A stretch of 64,000 nucleotides of DNA, taken from NCBI GenBank assembly GCA_027405735.1, contig JAPEHQ010000003.1, forward strand, positions 806,001 through 870,000, given 5' to 3'. How positions within the stretch are numbered: the stretch's first letter is position 1; every line of letters begins with the position of its first letter. The notes under the pieces were generated by a model that saw only the letters and a program-made list of their open reading frames with translations, was not told the origin of the DNA and did no database searches. The DNA is from Mucor racemosus (Eukaryota > Mucoromycota > Mucoromycetes > Mucorales > Mucoraceae). Below are positions 23,196 through 38,487 of this stretch, piece after piece. A program made the position numbers and the translations under genes.

Positions 23196-25049
23196 CACAT
23201 ATACATATTCATTACAATGACAATTGCTTTTTTTTATCTTAATAGTTAACTTCCTTTTTTTTAAATAATGTATCATCTTCTTTTTTATTTAATTGTAAAA
23301 ATCAAAAGACAATCGAAGAATAATATTAAATCATCTGTTTAAATTTTGAATACCCATCCATGATGTGCTTGATTAGATGATGTCTCTGGCCTGATTCGGC
23401 AATATTGCGCGCGCGCAATGGTACCTATTTGTATATATAGCTTTCTTTAATAAGCAAAATATTTTATATCTCGTACGTATTTCAAGTGCTGAACATCTAC
23501 TATTGATTACCTCCATTGACTATGTGGTCCGGATGGGCAAACTCGTTTCTGGTGGTGAACGACCGTAATTCATTTTATGCAATCTGGTACTATTTATTCA
23601 TTCCTAATTAGAATAGCCTGCTAAGCCACAAACCCCATGGCAGAAAGGTCGCGCATTATTCCTACGAATTAAACAGTAAATCGATAGATGCTAAAATGTG
23701 TGTTTTGAATACAGTTGCAGCGTTAGTATATATATGTGAAAGTTTGAGCCCTTTTGGGTCAATATGTATTGAATACGAAGATTATTCTAATTGATTTATT
23801 TTTTTAAGCAGAGAAGAAGTTTTTTTAAAGAAACGTGTGCCAACTTCCTTCAAATGCAGCTTTTAGCTAATGAAACCAGGATATGTTATTCGTATTATGT
23901 TCTCTGTGCATTAAGTACAAATTCAAAATTTAATTTCAAGCCATAATAATAATTTGATTTTATAAAAATTTGCGATAAATATCTGAAACAATCCATACAA
24001 AATAGTTTAAAAAAGTGTGCGTTTTTCATTTCCCGATACTCACAGCAACTCGGGGAGGCTGAAACTTCGCAGCTCTGTGGATAAGCACTAGACGTATAAC
24101 GTATTTCTCATTGCAACGAGAACTGATACGTTTGCTCACCTTAGCGTAGTAATGATCTGTGGTGATCTTGGTCAAATAATATATATATTATACGAGCGAT
24201 TGTATATCCGCATTGAAAATAACTAAAAGTATGAATGGCACCGTCATGATTTCAGCAGCAATTTCTTTCAGAAACTTTAGCTATCCTAGTATTCACAGTG
24301 TCTTTCTGAAAACAATTGGAGACTAAATTTTTCTGAAAAATTATCCATTCTAACTTATGGAGTGTAACACTCTCCGCACCCTCCGGATATTTCAAGCTCT
24401 GGGAAATGAGTATTTACCCCTTAAATTGGTATAGACTGCCTCAAGCTATTGCTCGAGAGTAAGCTCTCTACCATATCTTGACTGTAATCCATAAGATATA
24501 TATACAATTGCTAAAGTCAATAGTTTCATTGGCTACATTGGATGAAGAAAATTTGATTTTCAGGTTTCAGTCTATTAAATCATTGGATTTTTTTAGTAGA
24601 CGATATATTAGTAGCAAAAATCAACCATCGATCGTAAAAATAACTATATAGACATTGGTCTGTTTTGTGTTTGGAACATGTAATAAAATAAATATTGAAA
24701 GAAACACTATTTCTTCCTATTAACGGGTTTAAATCATCATATGCAAGGTAAAACCATAAAATGGTAAAATAGATTTTCATTTTAATTGTTGATATATAAT
24801 ACGATTGGCATACAGATTTAATAAAAGTGTAATGTGTGAATAAACAGACTTGTACATATAATTGGATGGTAGATAGGGATTGGAATAGTTGGAAAAAAAA
24901 AGAAAATTAAAAAAAGGAGTGAATGAAATAATCAATCAAATGTGAAAAGAAGAAAAAGAGAAACGGATATGTGCATAAGAAATGTAAAATCAAGATACTT
25001 TTTACAAAAGATGGGCCTTATTTTTTTATTTTATTTTTTGTTTGATTCT
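23082..25049. other. Intergenic with (TA)n microsatellite, no gene seen
   Basis: An (AT)n array of about 45 bp lies at 23150-23193, then almost 2 kb without coding signal. GGAGTGTAAC occurs at 24359 as part of a short palindrome (GAGTGTAACACTC). The last 150 bp is the 3' flank of the esterase gene. Confidence 0.5.
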
Positions 25050-27031
<1,982 letters not shown>

Positions 27032-27249
27032 GATAAAAAAATAAAAAGAGTAAAACAGAAAGAAACGTAACTAAAAAATTTTAAGCGGCCTTTTTATCTT
27101 GTAGGAAACCGAGCGAAATCCCCCCCCCCTTTCCCTTCACACACATACTCCCCCCAAAAAAAATCACCTACATGCTTAATACATTATACACATTATAAAA
27201 ATATGCTCTTATTGATAATCCAGAGTTCAAAATGAAATATTTTATTTAT

Positions 27250-30243
27250 TTAGCTGGGTATTTGACTTTTGAGAAAACCTAATACAAGAGGCACCATTGA
27301 ATTTTGTACAACTAATTTGACAATCTCATGTCCTCTTTTTGTGACCACATTGGCTGTTGTGGAAGATGTTGTTGTAGTAATCACGGAATTACGGTCTTCT
27401 TCCTTTTTTTTAGGTAGTAATAATCGTATCGTCCTACCATGTCTATCATCATATTCTGATGAAGGACTATTTGTTGTTGCATTGCTATTTGTATTCGTTG
27501 TATTATTTTTAGTTGAGCTTGTTCTTGCTGTTCCTTTTTTGACCTCATCCGCTAATAGAACCTCCTTTAAAACTTGTAGAGCAACACGAGCTTCTGGACT
27601 CATATTGTGTAACTGGGAAATACTCTTTTCGTTCCTTTCTTCGTTAACATACCCACTTAGTTTCTTCAAAGTTTCTAACCACTGGATACGTTCGTCTTCT
27701 GTCTCAACACTGAATGTGTATTTACGATTCACCATATTAACTTGTTTTTCTGTTTCTTCATCTTCATCTTCACCATTATCTTTCTCATCTCGATTTCTAC
27801 GAGTAGCATTTCTTGATTTCTTGACAGATTTCATGTTGGTATCATCTTCCTTCTTACGAGTGCCCTCTTCTTCTTCAATCAACATCTTTTTCTTGTCTTT
27901 ATCATGATCCACATGCTTAAACCCAATTTGAAAAGTATAACGCATAAATGGCCTTTCAACTACTACACTTTTAGTTCTTGGTAATGTAGGACTAACATAA
28001 TTACCAGCATTATCGCCAGTTTTGATAAACATAAGCGAGGTTCTGCCCAAAGTATTACCAGTAATTGTGAATGTTTGAATACATGAATTAGAAAAGTCCA
28101 ACACATTAGGCTCAAAGACCAAATCTTGACCACGTAACTTGATCTGCAACCCTTTATCAGGCGCTGGAATTGATATAGTAATAGGGTTCGATGCAAGTCC
28201 CTTTGTGAGTCTAGTAGGTAATCTATGCGGAATCACGGTAATAACTACATCTTGTGAGCCTTGTTGCACAGAAGGAGAGACAATTTTAGGTCTCCCTACT
28301 CCACCATCTTGTGTTGTTTGGATTCGTCTACCAGTTTTATTGTCCCATCCAGTTTCCAATCTTTCCTCGCCAATAGATTTATACATTTCCTCCATAAATT
28401 CGCGAGGTACTAGATGATATTGATCATAATAATTCCAACGTTCCAAAAAGTCATCAAGTGTGGGTTGGCTATTACCTCGTGCCCTTAAAGACATGATGTA
28501 GTGCAATGGTTCCACAGCGACACTTTGACGAGATCTGGAAGTAGTTGCTGAAGATGAAGGTTTTTGTATTGTATTCGGTCGTTGATAATCAATCACACTC
28601 ATCTTTCGTTTAGCTTGGCGATCTTGGCGTTCCTTGAGTTCACGAGCATACCAAAAGACATCTCGTTCAGATGTAGCATCATACCAACATTCAGCATTTA
28701 AAAATAGCATGGCCACCACAACTTTAACAACCATATCTTCATGAAATTTAATGACATTTTGATTAGCATCGTGCCATTTCTTTGCAAAACGTTCAATCAA
28801 ATATTCCAAAGCTTCCCAATTACTGGGTAATCTGAATGTAGTTAATAAAATGCGAAGTGCCTCATCTAATCGTAATCCTACTAGACGGAAGCATTCTAAA
28901 AACGCATCGTAAACATCACTATTCTTCAAATCTGACAAGTAGTATCCCAATTGACGACGATTAAGATCAGGTGTTTTAAACAAAAAGTTGGCAATACTGA
29001 GAGGATCATTAGTTAATACACCTTTGTCAATCAAATATTGAATACCAAGATTGGCATTGCTTTCGAATTTTCGTAATGCTGATGCCATGATAGGATGAAT
29101 TTTTCGAGCAGGAGGTAAAATAGGTCGACCACTGGGTCCAATGTCAACTGTAGTTGGACCTGAATTAGAAGCATTATAAAAATCATCTTTGCTTATGTAT
29201 AATGTCAATTGACCTAGTTGTACAATGTTTTTTACTTGGAATAATGAATGTTCATTAGGTCTGAAACGATATCTATTTTTTTCTTGGCTATTTCTTTTGG
29301 AACTGGAACTGACAATGATATTTTCATCCATAATAGGTTTGCAAATCAATAGTAAATCATTAAATAAGAAAAGATAGCGATCTTTTACGGTATTAGCATT
29401 CACTACTTGAAACACTGGGGTATGTAATAGATGTTGTCTAGGAGGGTTTGGTAATGGTTTCGTAGGCTTTGGTAAGCATTGGGGTGGTTGAGGAGGTGGA
29501 GGTGCTGTAGTCAATAAATGCTTGATTCTTTCTACAGAAGGTGATAGTTTTGGTGCTTCTTCATACATGTCAAGATAATTTTGTGGTTTCATAAGATCAA
29601 AAATACCATCTGCTTTTTGGCCAGATGTAGCAGTAGGAGTAACGTTTGTTGGTGGATATGATAATGGAGAACGAGATCGGCGTGAACGCTGAGCAAGTGG
29701 TAATTGTAATTTTTCTGGAGTTATTGTCGTATCTTCTTCATCAGATAATTCAATGTCACTATCCTCAGCACGTTGTTTCTTCTTTCGACACTGAACTGCA
29801 CTAGCAGGAAAAGCAGAATCTTCTTCATCGTCTGTAATTAAACGAGCAGAAGAGCTCCCAATCTTTTCTTTTTCATAACGATGTCTTAAAGACTTATAAA
29901 GAGACCCATCGACGTCTGTTGTGGTTGAGAAAGAAGGTGTAATAAAAGGTGACATACCATAATGTGAATCGAAATCAAAAGAACCTGGGCTGAAAGAATC
30001 TTCTGATGATTTAACCTTTTCCCAGTTACTGAATGAGCTTGGAACAGCTACTCCACGGTCGATAAGACGTTGTGTAAAAGAGTGGCCATGACTACTGCCT
30101 GCAGAACTAGTAGAGTCCTTACGATCATTTAGTCCAGTTGCATCCAAGATATCAGATTTGCCATAAATTGAAGTTTCACGATTAGATGATTGTTCACTTG
30201 AAAATGTAAATTCGGAACTATGTGAGTCTGTATCTTTATTCAT
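27250..30243 (-). CDS. Sec7-domain protein with flanking PH-like domains
   Basis: 997 residues in one intronless exon. Order: disordered Ser-rich N-terminus (about 1-250); PH-like module (about 270-360, NTVKDRYLFLFNDLLLICKP); Sec7 domain (about 385-640, with ESNANLGIQYLIDKGVL and LDEALRILLTTFRLP); a second PH-like region split by a Lys/Glu-rich insert and ending EDERIQWLETLKKLSGYV (about 690-885); low-complexity tail. Sec7 domains exchange nucleotide on Arf GTPases at membranes. The motif that normally reads FRLPGEAQ is FRLPSNWE here, so the catalytic glutamate position holds Asn-475, and the second motif LNTDLHN is LNAECWY. It may be a non-catalytic or divergent Arf regulator. A 70-residue insertion interrupts the Sec7 C-terminal part. 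Confidence 0.87.
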   Translation of the reverse strand: MNKDTDSHSSEFTFSSEQSSNRETSIYGKSDILDATGLNDRKDSTSSAGSSHGHSFTQRLIDRGVAVPSSFSNWEKVKSSEDSFSPGSFDFDSHYGMSPFITPSFSTTTDVDGSLYKSLRHRYEKEKIGSSSARLITDDEEDSAFPASAVQCRKKKQRAEDSDIELSDEEDTTITPEKLQLPLAQRSRRSRSPLSYPPTNVTPTATSGQKADGIFDLMKPQNYLDMYEEAPKLSPSVERIKHLLTTAPPPPQPPQCLPKPTKPLPNPPRQHLLHTPVFQVVNANTVKDRYLFLFNDLLLICKPIMDENIIVSSSSKRNSQEKNRYRFRPNEHSLFQVKNIVQLGQLTLYISKDDFYNASNSGPTTVDIGPSGRPILPPARKIHPIMASALRKFESNANLGIQYLIDKGVLTNDPLSIANFLFKTPDLNRRQLGYYLSDLKNSDVYDAFLECFRLVGLRLDEALRILLTTFRLPSNWEALEYLIERFAKKWHDANQNVIKFHEDMVVKVVVAMLFLNAECWYDATSERDVFWYARELKERQDRQAKRKMSVIDYQRPNTIQKPSSSATTSRSRQSVAVEPLHYIMSLRARGNSQPTLDDFLERWNYYDQYHLVPREFMEEMYKSIGEERLETGWDNKTGRRIQTTQDGGVGRPKIVSPSVQQGSQDVVITVIPHRLPTRLTKGLASNPITISIPAPDKGLQIKLRGQDLVFEPNVLDFSNSCIQTFTITGNTLGRTSLMFIKTGDNAGNYVSPTLPRTKSVVVERPFMRYTFQIGFKHVDHDKDKKKMLIEEEEGTRKKEDDTNMKSVKKSRNATRRNRDEKDNGEDEDEETEKQVNMVNRKYTFSVETEDERIQWLETLKKLSGYVNEERNEKSISQLHNMSPEARVALQVLKEVLLADEVKKGTARTSSTKNNTTNTNSNATTNSPSSEYDDRHGRTIRLLLPKKKEEDRNSVITTTTSSTTANVVTKRGHEIVKLVVQNSMVPLVLGFLKSQIPS

Positions 30244-30793
30244 ATTTTAATAAAGAAAGGAGGGTATACATAAATAATTGAAGAAAGGGAAACAAGAATT
30301 AGTTGAAAAAGAGATTAAATAGCAGATACTCTGGAAGGTGGGTGCACAGTTTTTTTTTCCTTCTCAAACAACAGTGTCGCACAAAAACTGAAATCAGAGT
30401 TTTTTTCTGTAAGTTTATACGACGTATCATCCATATGAATTATACAAAAATAAAGCTTACATTGCAAGCTTAAGGTAGTATTTTCTTTTGTTTAAAATAA
30501 TATTTTTTATATATGACCATGACATATTTGCAACGTAAATTTCGAACGGGAACAATCATTGCTAACCATTGCTAATCATTTGAATTCTGATAATAAAGGT
30601 AGTAATAAGTAAAATAACTGATGTTTATTTGATTATATTTGTATTGTATTTGGTTGCGTTATATATAGCAATGAGATAACATATAAAGATAGAGCGAAAA
30701 ATAAAGTTTTTTTTTTTTTTTTGATGATTTGCTAGTTTTTGTATCATATTAAAATTACATAAAAGGCTCATATTTTAGAAAATATTCTTGAAA
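30244..30793. other. Intergenic, Sec7 gene upstream region and myosin 3' flank
   Basis: 550 bp with A/T-rich runs (for example poly-T at about 30707-30722). Upstream of the Sec7 start the strand is purine-rich. No discrete element recognised. Confidence 0.45.
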
Positions 30794-33700
30794 TTAAATA
30801 GAATCCATACGCTGTGGTCTATGCTTCTCATTTAAATTAACCAAAGCAATCAACTTTTGGACATTTTGCAAGTTTAACTACAAAATATGCACGGTTAGAT
30901 ATGTTAAAATCATAGGATGTGCAAGTAATGTTACTTACATAACTGGGGATATAAGAGCTAGCTACAACGTTATGTGGCTCAGGTTGATCGTAATCACTAT
31001 CTTCTATTGATACATTGTCTAATAATAAAATATCTCCTGTATCACTGCTACTAACACGAGAGGCAACGGCTCTCAAGATTTCATTGCTGATAGGGTCCTA
31101 GGGTGTGATTTTTGTTAATATAATTTGCTCCCTATTATCCATATAAATCAAAAGACAAACCTCATAATCTGCTACGCAATAATTTTGAATTAACTTTTGA
31201 ACTTGAGTAGGTGCAAGGAACCAGCAAACATCATAAATAATCTTGATATCTTCCAAAGTTGCTTTCTTTAATTGTAACAGTTTTGTAGCTTGCATCAAGT
31301 GTTCTAATTGATTTGTTGCTTCGGAAACATCGTGTGCCTTACACCATTCTTCTAGACGTGTGATATTATATTGAATTTGCATAGCTCTCTTCCAAGAGTT
31401 AAAGTTTCGTCTCATTACCAAATCGTTAAAGGTAGTGATACCAATTAATTTGAGCAATTCCGTCAAAACTTGTTCAATGACATAAGGTTCAACATAATAT
31501 GATTTCATTGTACGATAAATTCTATTCATGTAGTTGAGGAGATCGTCCATAGAGAAAGCAGGTTGATTATTACTAGATAAAATTTTGCCAAAGAATCGGT
31601 TGGAATCACTAGCAATGAAACCAGGTAAAGACTGATTCTCAATGACAGCTGGAATAGCCATCTTGTTCAGTTTCTTCTTGAGCTCTGATAACCAGTGATG
31701 ATAAATGTTGTCTTCTAAACATTGAAGTTCAAACTTCATAGTTGAAACTAACTTTTCAAAATCATGCCATCCTACGGCACGACGACCATGAATAGAATTG
31801 TAGTGCATTTCTCTTTCAAGTTCTTGCTCAACAGAATAAACCAGTGATAATAACTCATGAGTGTTGGATAACCAGTAAGAACAAGGTACAATTGTATCTT
31901 CACCAGTAAATGATAAGCAATCTTTTTGAATAGTATCCATGGCTCTAAATAGTAATCTTTCGGATTCAACCAAGTAACCAAGGCGCCACATTTGTGTCAC
32001 AACTTTACCGATAATGTGAACAGGGAATACAACTTCTTCACGAGCGGGTAACTTTTGTAGCTCGGGAGGAACAATCTTGAGTGTTTGGATTAAACCTTCA
32101 ATGATTTCCTCTTCTAAAAGTTCACTATCTTGTAAAAGAGCATTGATAGCTTCTTCGGGATTACCGACCTTTTCAGCATCTAGACTACCACGTTGTCCAA
32201 TTTGTTTAGGTATCATTTGCTCAGGCTCGGCGTAAATCATTTTAGTGGCGTTACCATTAGGCTCGGTTCTTCTATCGCCAATGCTGCTACGACGCACAGC
32301 TAATGAACTTGGGGAGCGTCCACGAGGATCAGCACTTGGTGAACGGCCACGATTGTAATCGGGGGACATACCACGACGATCACCACGTTGAGGAGACAAG
32401 GTTCGATAAGCATTGATAGATGCTTGACGCTTGGGATGATTTTTGAGAGATTGAGAGAGTTGAGCTTTGAGGGCCACAATTTGACTCTTAAGCTCGGCGA
32501 CATCTTCATCGCCAGATGCAAAGGAAGCCCCACCAGGACTGACAGGAGATCTCAGTTGTTGTTGATTCTGAGCTTGCTTTAACTTGGTAATTTCATCCTT
32601 ATGACGCTGTAGCTCTTCGTTCAAACGGGCAATTTCCATATCTTGCTTCTTGATACGTTCTAAAGAGTTTCTATATTCAGATTGTATACCATTACGTTCA
32701 ATTTGCAAACTCTCGAGTTGATGCTCAAGTTCAGAAGTATCCGCAGATTGTTCCAAAGATCTAGCCTTTTCATCCAATTTTTCATATTTATTGCTCCAGT
32801 CTTTAACCTGCATTTCCAAAGCATTTGCTTTGAGACGAAGTTGATCTTTCTCATCTTTGTATTGGGTCACATTTTGGGTTAATTCGACTACTTTACTTTC
32901 AAGCTTATAAGAAACTTCCTTGAAATGATTTGCAGAATGAGCATCTTGTTTGATTGATAAAAGTTGTTTGCGAGCCAAGCGACGACGAACACAGGTTTGA
33001 ACTTGAATAACAAACTGACGCTTTGCCAGAAATTCTTTGCGTACACGCCATCCACGAATCAAGCTTTGAATCTTGATTGCAGCAAAATGTTCTCGGATAT
33101 GAGCAAAAGTCTTACGAGTTAAATGAGATCTACAAGCAGCTTGTAAATGAACGACAAACGCTCTTTGTTTTAAATAACGTTTGCGTTGAATATAACGACG
33201 CCATTCGGTTTGGATCTTGATAGCAGCGATTTCTTGACGAGCTATTTCCATTTTTCTAACACCCATTTTTTGTCTAGCAACTCGTTGCAATCTTGAAATT
33301 AAATCTAATTTACGAAGGTAGCCAATACGAACAATAAAACGACGCATATTCTTCTGCAATAAGACTGTACATTCATCCCAACGTTCACGTCTACATTTTT
33401 CAAGATAGGCTAGCTGACCTGCACGAAAGAAGATCTTGGTTAAACCAATTTGATACTTGTCAGAGTCTTTGATGTATTTATCCAAAATGACATGGCATAG
33501 CTTATTGATGTCGGGTGAAAGATTGGGGTCCCAATACTGAGAGTTAACAAGAGCGTAAAATCTCTCGGCAAAATCCTCAAAAGCCCATCGAGATGGATAA
33601 CCAGCACAACTGATGCGAATGGTTTCTAAAACACCACAAGCACGTAATTGAGATAAGACCATGTTTGGTTCGAATCCCCACGCAACCTTTGCTTCATTAG

Positions 33701-36028
33701 GCTTAATACAACGAATATAATGTACATTGGTTTTACTAATAGTGTCCATCAAGCTGATCAAAGAAAGTTTGAAAATAGAACCCAACGTAGGTTTCTTAGC
33801 AATGGCCATACCAACCTTCTTTACTGGAGTAGGCTGTTTGGCAACAATTAGTTATGAGCATGCTTTCATTCTGAGAAAATTATAATTACCTTGGCTTCTT
33901 GACTTGCAGCAGAGGCAGCAGCAGTTGCTGTTTGTAACATGTCAACCAAAAATGTAGAATCGGCATTTTGCAAGAGTGTCAAAAGTTCGTCAGGTACTGT
34001 ATCTTTGTTTTTATCGATAAAGCCCTCGGCATCGTACTCTACTTCATGAGCGTAATGCACAACTGTGAAAGCACTATTTGAGAAGCGAGGCTTCTTAAAG
34101 TAATCCTTGTATTTTGGATCTGCAAAACTGGAGTAAAGCTTATTGATAAACCCTTGATCTGTACCTGAGGGCATTCTTGATTCCTCATCTAATAACGATA
34201 AGATACCCAATTTTGATTCAATTACTTCAATACATTTTTGATTATCACTAAAATCAATAAATTTCCAGTCGATTTTTTCCTTGACGTACTCTTCTTGTTC
34301 TAATTTGAAGACATGTTGATTGAATTGCTGTTGTAACTTTTCATTGGCATAATTGATACAAAATTGCTCAAAAGAATTCTTTTTGAAATGTTCAAAACCA
34401 TAAATATCTAGAACACCGATAAAAGTGCGCACTAATCCCTCTTCTTGACATGATAAACTATCATTTACAATCTTAACCAACCAATCAAACAAGCTAGCAT
34501 AAATATATTTCGCAACAGAGTCTCTGACAACAGTTGCTTGGATAGGGTTCAAATTCTTGACAATCTTCTCATTTCTTGTGATAATTTGTTTCTTGACTAA
34601 CCATTTCTTGAATTCTGATGGTTTAATGCCCAATAGTTTTGTAGCAGTTATCAATGCAGGCTGATCCTCAGCTAAAGTAGCATCTTGTCGTCCACCAATT
34701 TCAATATTACCAATATGAAGTAAGGCAGCTAATAATTTGAAAATTTGCCATTGTGATTCGACAGCAATTCCCACCAAAGATAGAGATTTTTGTGTTAATT
34801 CAAATTCTGCCGCATCATCTACGCCAGGAATAGATCCTACGCCACTTTGATTAAGGTAGTGAAATTTACTCCAATCACCTAATTCCAAATTCTTGCGTTC
34901 ATTGGATGGGGCACCTGTACAAAGCTATCATGAAATTATTATCATTTCGAATTTCATAATATATTTTTAAGATGTCTACCTGATAGAAAATATGATAATT
35001 TCTCTCCGATTCAGGTTGGAACATTAATCTTGATCTCTCCAAAAGATAGGTTCTGATCTTGGCGCCCACAATATTACAGCGATTATCAAATTGAATTTCG
35101 ATATATTTACCAAATCTCGAACTGTTATTGTTTCTTGTAGTTTTAGCATTACCAAAAGCCTCCATGATAGGATTTGTGGCTAAAAATTGTGTCAATACAA
35201 ATGTAGGACGACTAGGCTTAGTTAATATTTAACCTACCCATAATTTGCTCCTCTACTTCTGTCATCCCTTGGGATACATCTTTTACTTTTCCAGATTCTT
35301 GGTCATCAGCTGTTGCAAAGTATCTCATAATATGAGTAGCAGATACAGTTTTACCAGCACCACTTTCACCTGATACAACTACGGTTTGATTTGATTTTTC
35401 TCTAACCATGCATCTATAAGCATCTTCAGCAATTGCAAACAAATGAGGCTCTAATTCACCACGTCTTCTACCTGAATATTGTTGAATAATATCAGGCTCA
35501 TACAAAGGTACACTAGCAAATGGATTTGCTGCAATCAAAACGATACCAGAATAAGTATAAATATTACGTTGGAAATAACGTGTACGAATTGTGTTTAAAA
35601 CTTAAAAAAAAAATAAAGGTACGACGTTTCAGTGGTATATGAAGAAGTTTTCTTTCTTTTCAAGAGTTACCTGAAGGTTCATTTAAATAACTAAGATTCG
35701 TCAAATCTTCTGTATTTTCTAATCTCGGTGGGTTACGAAGAGGAGGTAAATTAGCACCTTTTTGCTTCTCAAGTATAGCATAAGTACACTCGAATACATG
35801 CTCCTATAAACAAAAGATTAGTAACTTGGCAACAATTTAAATCAGATATCAACTTACTCGTCCTTCATCTTTATCATCTTGGAATAAAATTTTGATGCCT
35901 GTTCCTGATTCCTCTTTTGTAAGAACGGAGGCTGACACCCAAGCCTCGTCTTCATCTTCAAACCAGGCTTTGGTACCTTTAGTATATACTTGAACAGCTT
36001 GTGCAACTCCCGAAGATAAACTGTCCAT
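30794..36028 (-). CDS. MYO2: Class V myosin heavy chain
   Basis: 1,605 residues from eight exons (36028-35858, 35803-35671, 35600-35238, 35179-34980, 34924-33890, 33833-31161, 31097-30939, 30877-30794); the total is in frame. Actin motor carrying vesicles and organelles to growth sites. The N-terminal SH3-like segment starts [17 protein letters not shown]. The motor has P-loop GESGAGKT (near residue 180), switch [11 protein letters not shown] and switch II/relay [20 protein letters not shown]. About six IQ motifs for calmodulin-type light chains follow (residues about 795-935). Next is a coiled coil (about 945-1120), then a Ser/Arg-rich linker ([14 protein letters not shown]). The C-terminal cargo-binding DIL domain (about 1290-1605) ends [14 protein letters not shown]. 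Length matches fungal Myo2-type proteins. The last two exons are short and easily missed. Confidence 0.95.
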
Positions 36029-37500
36029 ATTTACAACCTTTATATTTACTTTTGACTAAAAAAAGGAGAGATAAAATAAAGAGTGAAAGTAAAAGAAGAG
36101 TAAGATTTAGAAAAAGCCGAATAAGCACAACTATAAAAACCTTTTTCTTCATGTGTTACAAGTCTTCCGAAACTGATCATTATACGAATTAGGCAACTTC
36201 AAATAATATAGTGAGTTTTAAAATCATTTATATAGGTATAACGAAATGCTCACGGATCTCATTGATCTCTTAGGTTGCAGTGTTAAACTTGATCTGGATC
36301 TACTCAAAAGCAGAAAATTATTTAAAATGAAAATATTAAGTGATAAGCGCATGTTATTAATACTATCTAAACTTTGATCTAAACTGAATCAAATGATATA
36401 CCTTTTGAAAAAAAAACAAAAGGTAGATGCATATTGCCTGTACATCAACAAATAGTAAACAATCATGAACATGCTATTATTTTCTAAGATCAATATGAGG
36501 TGTAAGCCATTCTTATGCTTTCGTCTGATTGGGAAAAAGAAATTTAAAGTTTGTTGTTACAAAATTGGTAAAAGCAAAACGAAGTCAGTGGCCACTAAAT
36601 CATACAGATTGAAATTGATCTTTTTCTAGTATGCTTACAGTTTACAGTACGTAAGAAGCGCCAAAGAAATAATCACAGAAGAAGCCAACTCTTTAAACTG
36701 GTCATTCAATGATGATCTACAAACTTTTTCTAGGTAAGTTAAGTTAGTTATAAAAATATGAAATAAAACTTGGAATGCATTGGAAATGATGATTTCATAA
36801 GCCTAAACTACACCACAAACTGAAGCTTCTGTTGTTTTTTTTTGGATGCTCAGCCGAACCGACTGGACAAAGCCACCATCTAGTGTGGCAGTTGGGTACT
36901 GCTGGAATTTGTAGAAATCAAACCATAAATTGCGTAAAGCACATTTATATCCAAAAATAAATGATGATAGATATAAAGTAGTTTGAATGTGTGAACTTTT
37001 GGGTCAGACTAACTTTAAAATCGTTAATCATCAAATTCGACATTTTCCCCATATTATATAATATTTAGCAAAAAGAACAGAGAGTAGGGTCGTGTATCAA
37101 TAACTTTAAATGTAATCATTCTAAAATGTTTCACGGAAACAGATTTTTTGTGCTGTTCAAACATATTTTGAGGCTATCAATAACTTGGCTTACAGCCCGC
37201 TTCATTAGCTACTCTATATTCTTTCAAACATTAAAAATTAGCCAGTAGATGGTGCTGTCTATTATTTTTCATCAACTGTTGGCCATTTAGTAAAACTACT
37301 GGTTTCTAAAAACAAAGCTTTACGAATTTCTAGTAGTTTTTCACTTACTGTTTAAATCAATATTGGATACTACCCAAAGTTTTTGAAAAATGTAGCTGTA
37401 AAACACATTGTAATATCATACAACTTTGATTATACATAAAAATGACGTTTAATTATCAAGTTTGACAGTTTATTTTCGCCTTATATAATATATATATTTA
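36029..37500. other. Gene-free start of the repeat-rich half
   Basis: The first 200 bp is the myosin upstream region, with a purine-rich stretch. Beyond about 36.3 kb the DNA is AT-rich with only chance frames. No bounded repeat identified. Confidence 0.45.
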
Positions 37501-37740
37501 CTAGCCGTTCAACCTTACTACGCTCAATTACAGCGTCGCCCTGCGGCAATTTTTTTAACGAATGTATCATATAACTGGCAGATCTACCTCGTTACGCTCG
37601 ATTACTGTCTCTAGTCGAAAAATGTATGTTTTCATACCAGATATTAATGAGGTTTATAAACATCCTTTTTTTAAAGAAAATTCTGATATTTGAATGGTGT
37701 GCCCTTTTTTTTAAAAAAAAACATCTTTTGTAGTATATCC
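37501..37740 (+). repeat. Dispersed repeat unit, copy 1 (GCGTCGCCCTGCGG type)
   Basis: Starts ctagccgttcaacc, then tacgctcaattacagcgtcg and ccctgcgg. A diverged copy lies at about 38488-38780 in the same orientation; both continue with a poly-T stretch, gaatgtat-atat-act, gtttataaacag/tcc and finish near ttttgtagt-tat. No ends or coding region defined, so the class is unknown. GC-rich words inside AT-rich DNA make it conspicuous. Confidence 0.5.
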
Positions 37741-38487
37741 CTCCTCTTTACTCATTTAAACACATAGACGATTATGTGTGTGATACAAAGTGGTCTCCTA
37801 CACATCCTGCCTTGTTTGATACTGTGGATGGAACTGGCCAATTTGATTTATTGAATTTTACAGTAATAAACTTGAATCGAGTGGGTACAACATCGTAAAT
37901 TCTTGAAAAAGTTTTCAAATATAGTAAAATCTCTTATTTTTAAGATTTACAGGGCTTATAAGCGGTATATTATCTTCAAAAATTAATCTTCTCCGGATCA
38001 TCAATTTTGACACTTTCCAATTTTTTTTTCCAATTTTGCAAATTTAGAATCAATTATATTATCAATTATGAAAACAAAAGTACTCACATATACATAATTT
38101 AATGTCCTATTTGCTCAATAAAAAATAAAAACTACTTTTATTTCAAAATACTACATGAAAATCTTTTAATCAAAAAACCGTTTTTGGGTCAAAGATATAA
38201 AGTTTCATTACTTAATATTTAATGTTGAGCTGCTATAAAATGGGTATTAGTTATAGCTACATTTTTTTCTCACAATATAGTATATTTAAACGTTGGTTTT
38301 GGTATCAAAATTTGATTTTTCTGTTTTTTGATCAAAATCATGAGTGTTGGTAAGGATAAAATGAGCCCCGAAAATGTCAGCTATAAACTCTGAATTTTCA
38401 GACTACACAAGGTTAAGTATAAGAAAAGTTGAAAAAAATATTTTTATATAAAACTTAGATATACCATAGTATTATAAGAGAGTTATT

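Noticed and set aside
27269..27907. A 212-codon plus-strand frame opposite the Sec7 gene
   Set aside because: Composition is the antisense shadow of a charged, Ser/Lys-rich coding region; no domain seen.
33660..33680. A tRNA B-box-like word (GGTTCGAATCC)
   Set aside because: It lies antisense inside the myosin V coding exon (GFEPNMV) and no A-box or cloverleaf can be folded around it.
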